Below, in pieces: positions 46,601-48,596 of a DNA stretch of 48,596 nucleotides (positions are counted from its first letter, which is position 1; every line of letters starts with the position of its first letter). The position numbers and the translations under genes are program-made. The DNA lies in NCBI GenBank assembly GCA_905250885.1, contig CAJNOQ010000507.1, forward strand, positions 1 through 48,596, written 5' to 3'. A model generated the notes under the pieces. The model worked only from the letters and a program-made list of their open reading frames with translations. It did not search any database and was not told the DNA's origin. This DNA comes from Didymodactylos carnosus (lineage: Eukaryota > Rotifera > Eurotatoria > Philodinida > Philodinidae).

Positions 46601-48366
46601 ATATAAACTTAACAATTTCGTGCCGTAAAACAGCATTCATTAGTCTTCTGCAAATCATAATTTAAATATAAAAGTCTGGTAAACATTTATAGCCGTTTTG
46701 TTGTTTCTATGCGAAAATCAGTAGTTATAAAAATAATTGTGATAATTTCACAGAATCTCGAAAATGTATAGGAGAAAGAAATCAAAATCGGAAGAAAAGA
46801 ATGAATGAACGACATTTCTATGTAGTACTTTTGGACGAATTATTGAAAAATCTAGGTAACCAGTAGCCGTTCACTATTCAAGCTCAGCATTTCCAGCAAA
46901 TTAAATGCTTAATACAGCATATTTTCGTGTTGACTACGATTCCATGCATGCGTGTGTGTGTGCAACAAATCTATTTCATTTTCATTTTGAAAAAACAAAA
47001 GACAGCAGCAACAACAACAACAAGACAAAAATACATCTCAATCCGTGAAAGACCAATTTCTAAAATCATTAATACTGTTTTTCTGATTCTAACTATAAGA
47101 CATGAAAAACAAAAACAAAAAATCAAAACATATAGCTATAATGCATGTGTAGTTGAAAGAATATGAGCAAAAAAATTACCAAAAACATCACATTAAAACT
47201 CTATTTAAGAAGAAGAAGAAAAATATAATTTTGTATTTTCAAATTCTATCATAGATGTTTGGCCTAAAATGAAAAAGTGAAAACCAACTACTATACAAGT
47301 TACTATATTCAAATGTTCTGGTTTTACTGCCCCGAACATGGAAAGAAATACGGACTTCTCAGCTAAGCAAAGGGTAGAAAACGGTTTCTGTAGGAAAATA
47401 ATTCAATCGACTATTGAGTCGCAAATTGTCTAGAATTATCAGAAAGGCTTCACGCTTCACCTGAGAATCTGTTTAAACTTCTTCTGGAAAACTCTAGAAA
47501 GAACTGTTTTACAATTTTTCATTACTGTCCTAAACCACAGCATCCATCCTCTATCTCAAGCTTTTTTTCCCCTTAACTTTTAACTTCTTAACAAAAACTT
47601 ACATATAGCAAGAAAGAGAATTCTCTGCGCAACATTTTCAAAAATATGTTCATATAGAACGCTTCTGAAAATGTTGAACTTAGATATTGGTTTTCGTATG
47701 TGCACGGACGTGGGTGCCTGAGTCAGGAGCCCTTTACTCTTTACAAATGTTTTTCTTTTCCATCAGAAACATATCAGAGTGACATTAGCATCATTTTCTG
47801 GAATTAAGTTTTTAGAAGGTTTTCCACGGCCCTCCAAAGGATTTCCGAAAAACGTTTTCTCTGAATTTTTCCAAGCTGCGTGGATCGGATGCAGTTTCCT
47901 AAGACGATCAAGAGTATCTCCTAGACTTTTATAGATTTCATCCTATGGAATAGGATAGTCGTTTTAGGAATTCCACATAATGATACTAATGTGAACCCGG
48001 GGTTGTTTTATTCGAAGGAGAACTGTTTACCCCTTCGGATGAGGGGGAGGGATTTTTTTATTCTTGCTTTCTTTAATTTTGGGGAACATCGAAACCTCTA
48101 AAACCTTAAAATATCACCAGAGGTGTTCCAGACAGACGCGGTTTTCTATAGAACTAGAGCGTAATTAAAAAATTCTCAGGATCGATACTTCTTTAGGTGA
48201 GGTAATTCCGAAGACGAATGGAAACATAGGTAATCAACCACGCTGAATCTGATGGCAACATTTATTTTTCAAATGAGTTCCAAAAACCTAGTGAAAACCT
48301 ATATGACGTGAAATAACCCATTTTTGCCTATTTCTGAGTAAAACTAAAAATTCATAACTCAGTCAA
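43632..48366. other. Gene-free region upstream of supervillin
   Basis: About 4.7 kb without a supported gene. It should hold the supervillin promoter; I see no clear core element. A possible acceptor (TTTCATTCAG on the minus strand, near 43655) before the first ATG could mark a 5'-UTR intron or trans-splice site. A frame at 45037-45243 with partly open sequence to about 45340 may be a decayed element, but no motif supports a family. Confidence 0.5.
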
Positions 48367-48596
48367 AATCCATTCAAATTATGTCAGACTAGCAAGATGT
48401 ACTCTATTTTACCTGCTCTATGTGATTTTTTACTTAAGAGCAGTAAAAAATAGCGCTGCAGTGCGGAAGATTTCTAGAAAGCTTTTTTAAAACCCAAAGC
48501 ATTTTCTGTTGATTTGCACAGCTTTTATTGAACTTCATAGCATAGAACAGGTAAAATAGAGTACATCTTGCTAGTCTGACATAATTTGAATGGATT
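48367..48596. repeat. Foldback with 56-bp arms at the window edge
   Basis: 48367-48422 and 48541-48596 are near-perfect reverse complements (about one mismatch), with 118 bases between. Both contain AGACTAGCAAGATG / CATCTTGCTAGTCT. The arms may continue beyond the window on the right, so the true ends are unknown. Confidence 0.8.

Overview
This is AT-rich animal nuclear DNA. The genes have many short introns, mostly 50-130 nt with GT-AG ends. The recognisable proteins are metazoan: an MLH3-type MutL protein, an ACC-synthase-like PLP enzyme and a complete supervillin. Short-intron genes mixed with hAT-type and foldback elements would fit a bdelloid rotifer or a similar small invertebrate. That assignment is inference; nothing here proves the species.

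Layout. 1-710: low-quality start with one N and a 111-nt poly-C run. 711-1703 (-): MLH3 C-terminal endonuclease region only, with no room in the window for the usual N-terminal ATPase. 2100-3993 (+), perhaps to 4437: an unrecognised multi-exon gene, head-to-head with MLH3. 4.4-11.15 kb: no gene seen; holds a clean 420-bp hAT-type MITE with 8-bp target-site duplications. 11156-11498: a foldback element whose end lies exactly at the border of a 3,095-bp duplication. 11503-14597 and 22298-25392: two apparently identical direct copies of an 8-coding-exon gene for a 389-residue, disordered, highly charged protein with an AT-hook. 14.6-18.5 kb: three adjacent foldback repeats and dispersed repeat fragments. 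18539-20229 (+): ACC-synthase-like gene with its PLP-binding residues intact. 20384-21420: hAT transposase remnant. 25870-26268 (-): small unrecognised ORF. 27338-43631 (-): supervillin, which I could resolve into 35 phase-consistent coding exons (1,954 residues), from disordered N-terminal half through gelsolin-like repeats to a full villin headpiece. Its introns carry a 508-bp MITE, a GTTAC-rich repeat and a 1.5-kb foldback. 43.6-48.6 kb: no gene seen, ending in a foldback with 56-bp arms.

Functionally the genes are unrelated: mismatch repair, PLP chemistry, actin/membrane scaffold and a putative chromatin protein. The most unusual points are the identical gene duplication with a foldback at its edge, the nature of the duplicated basic/acidic AT-hook protein, the ATPase-less MLH3, and the density of foldback elements.
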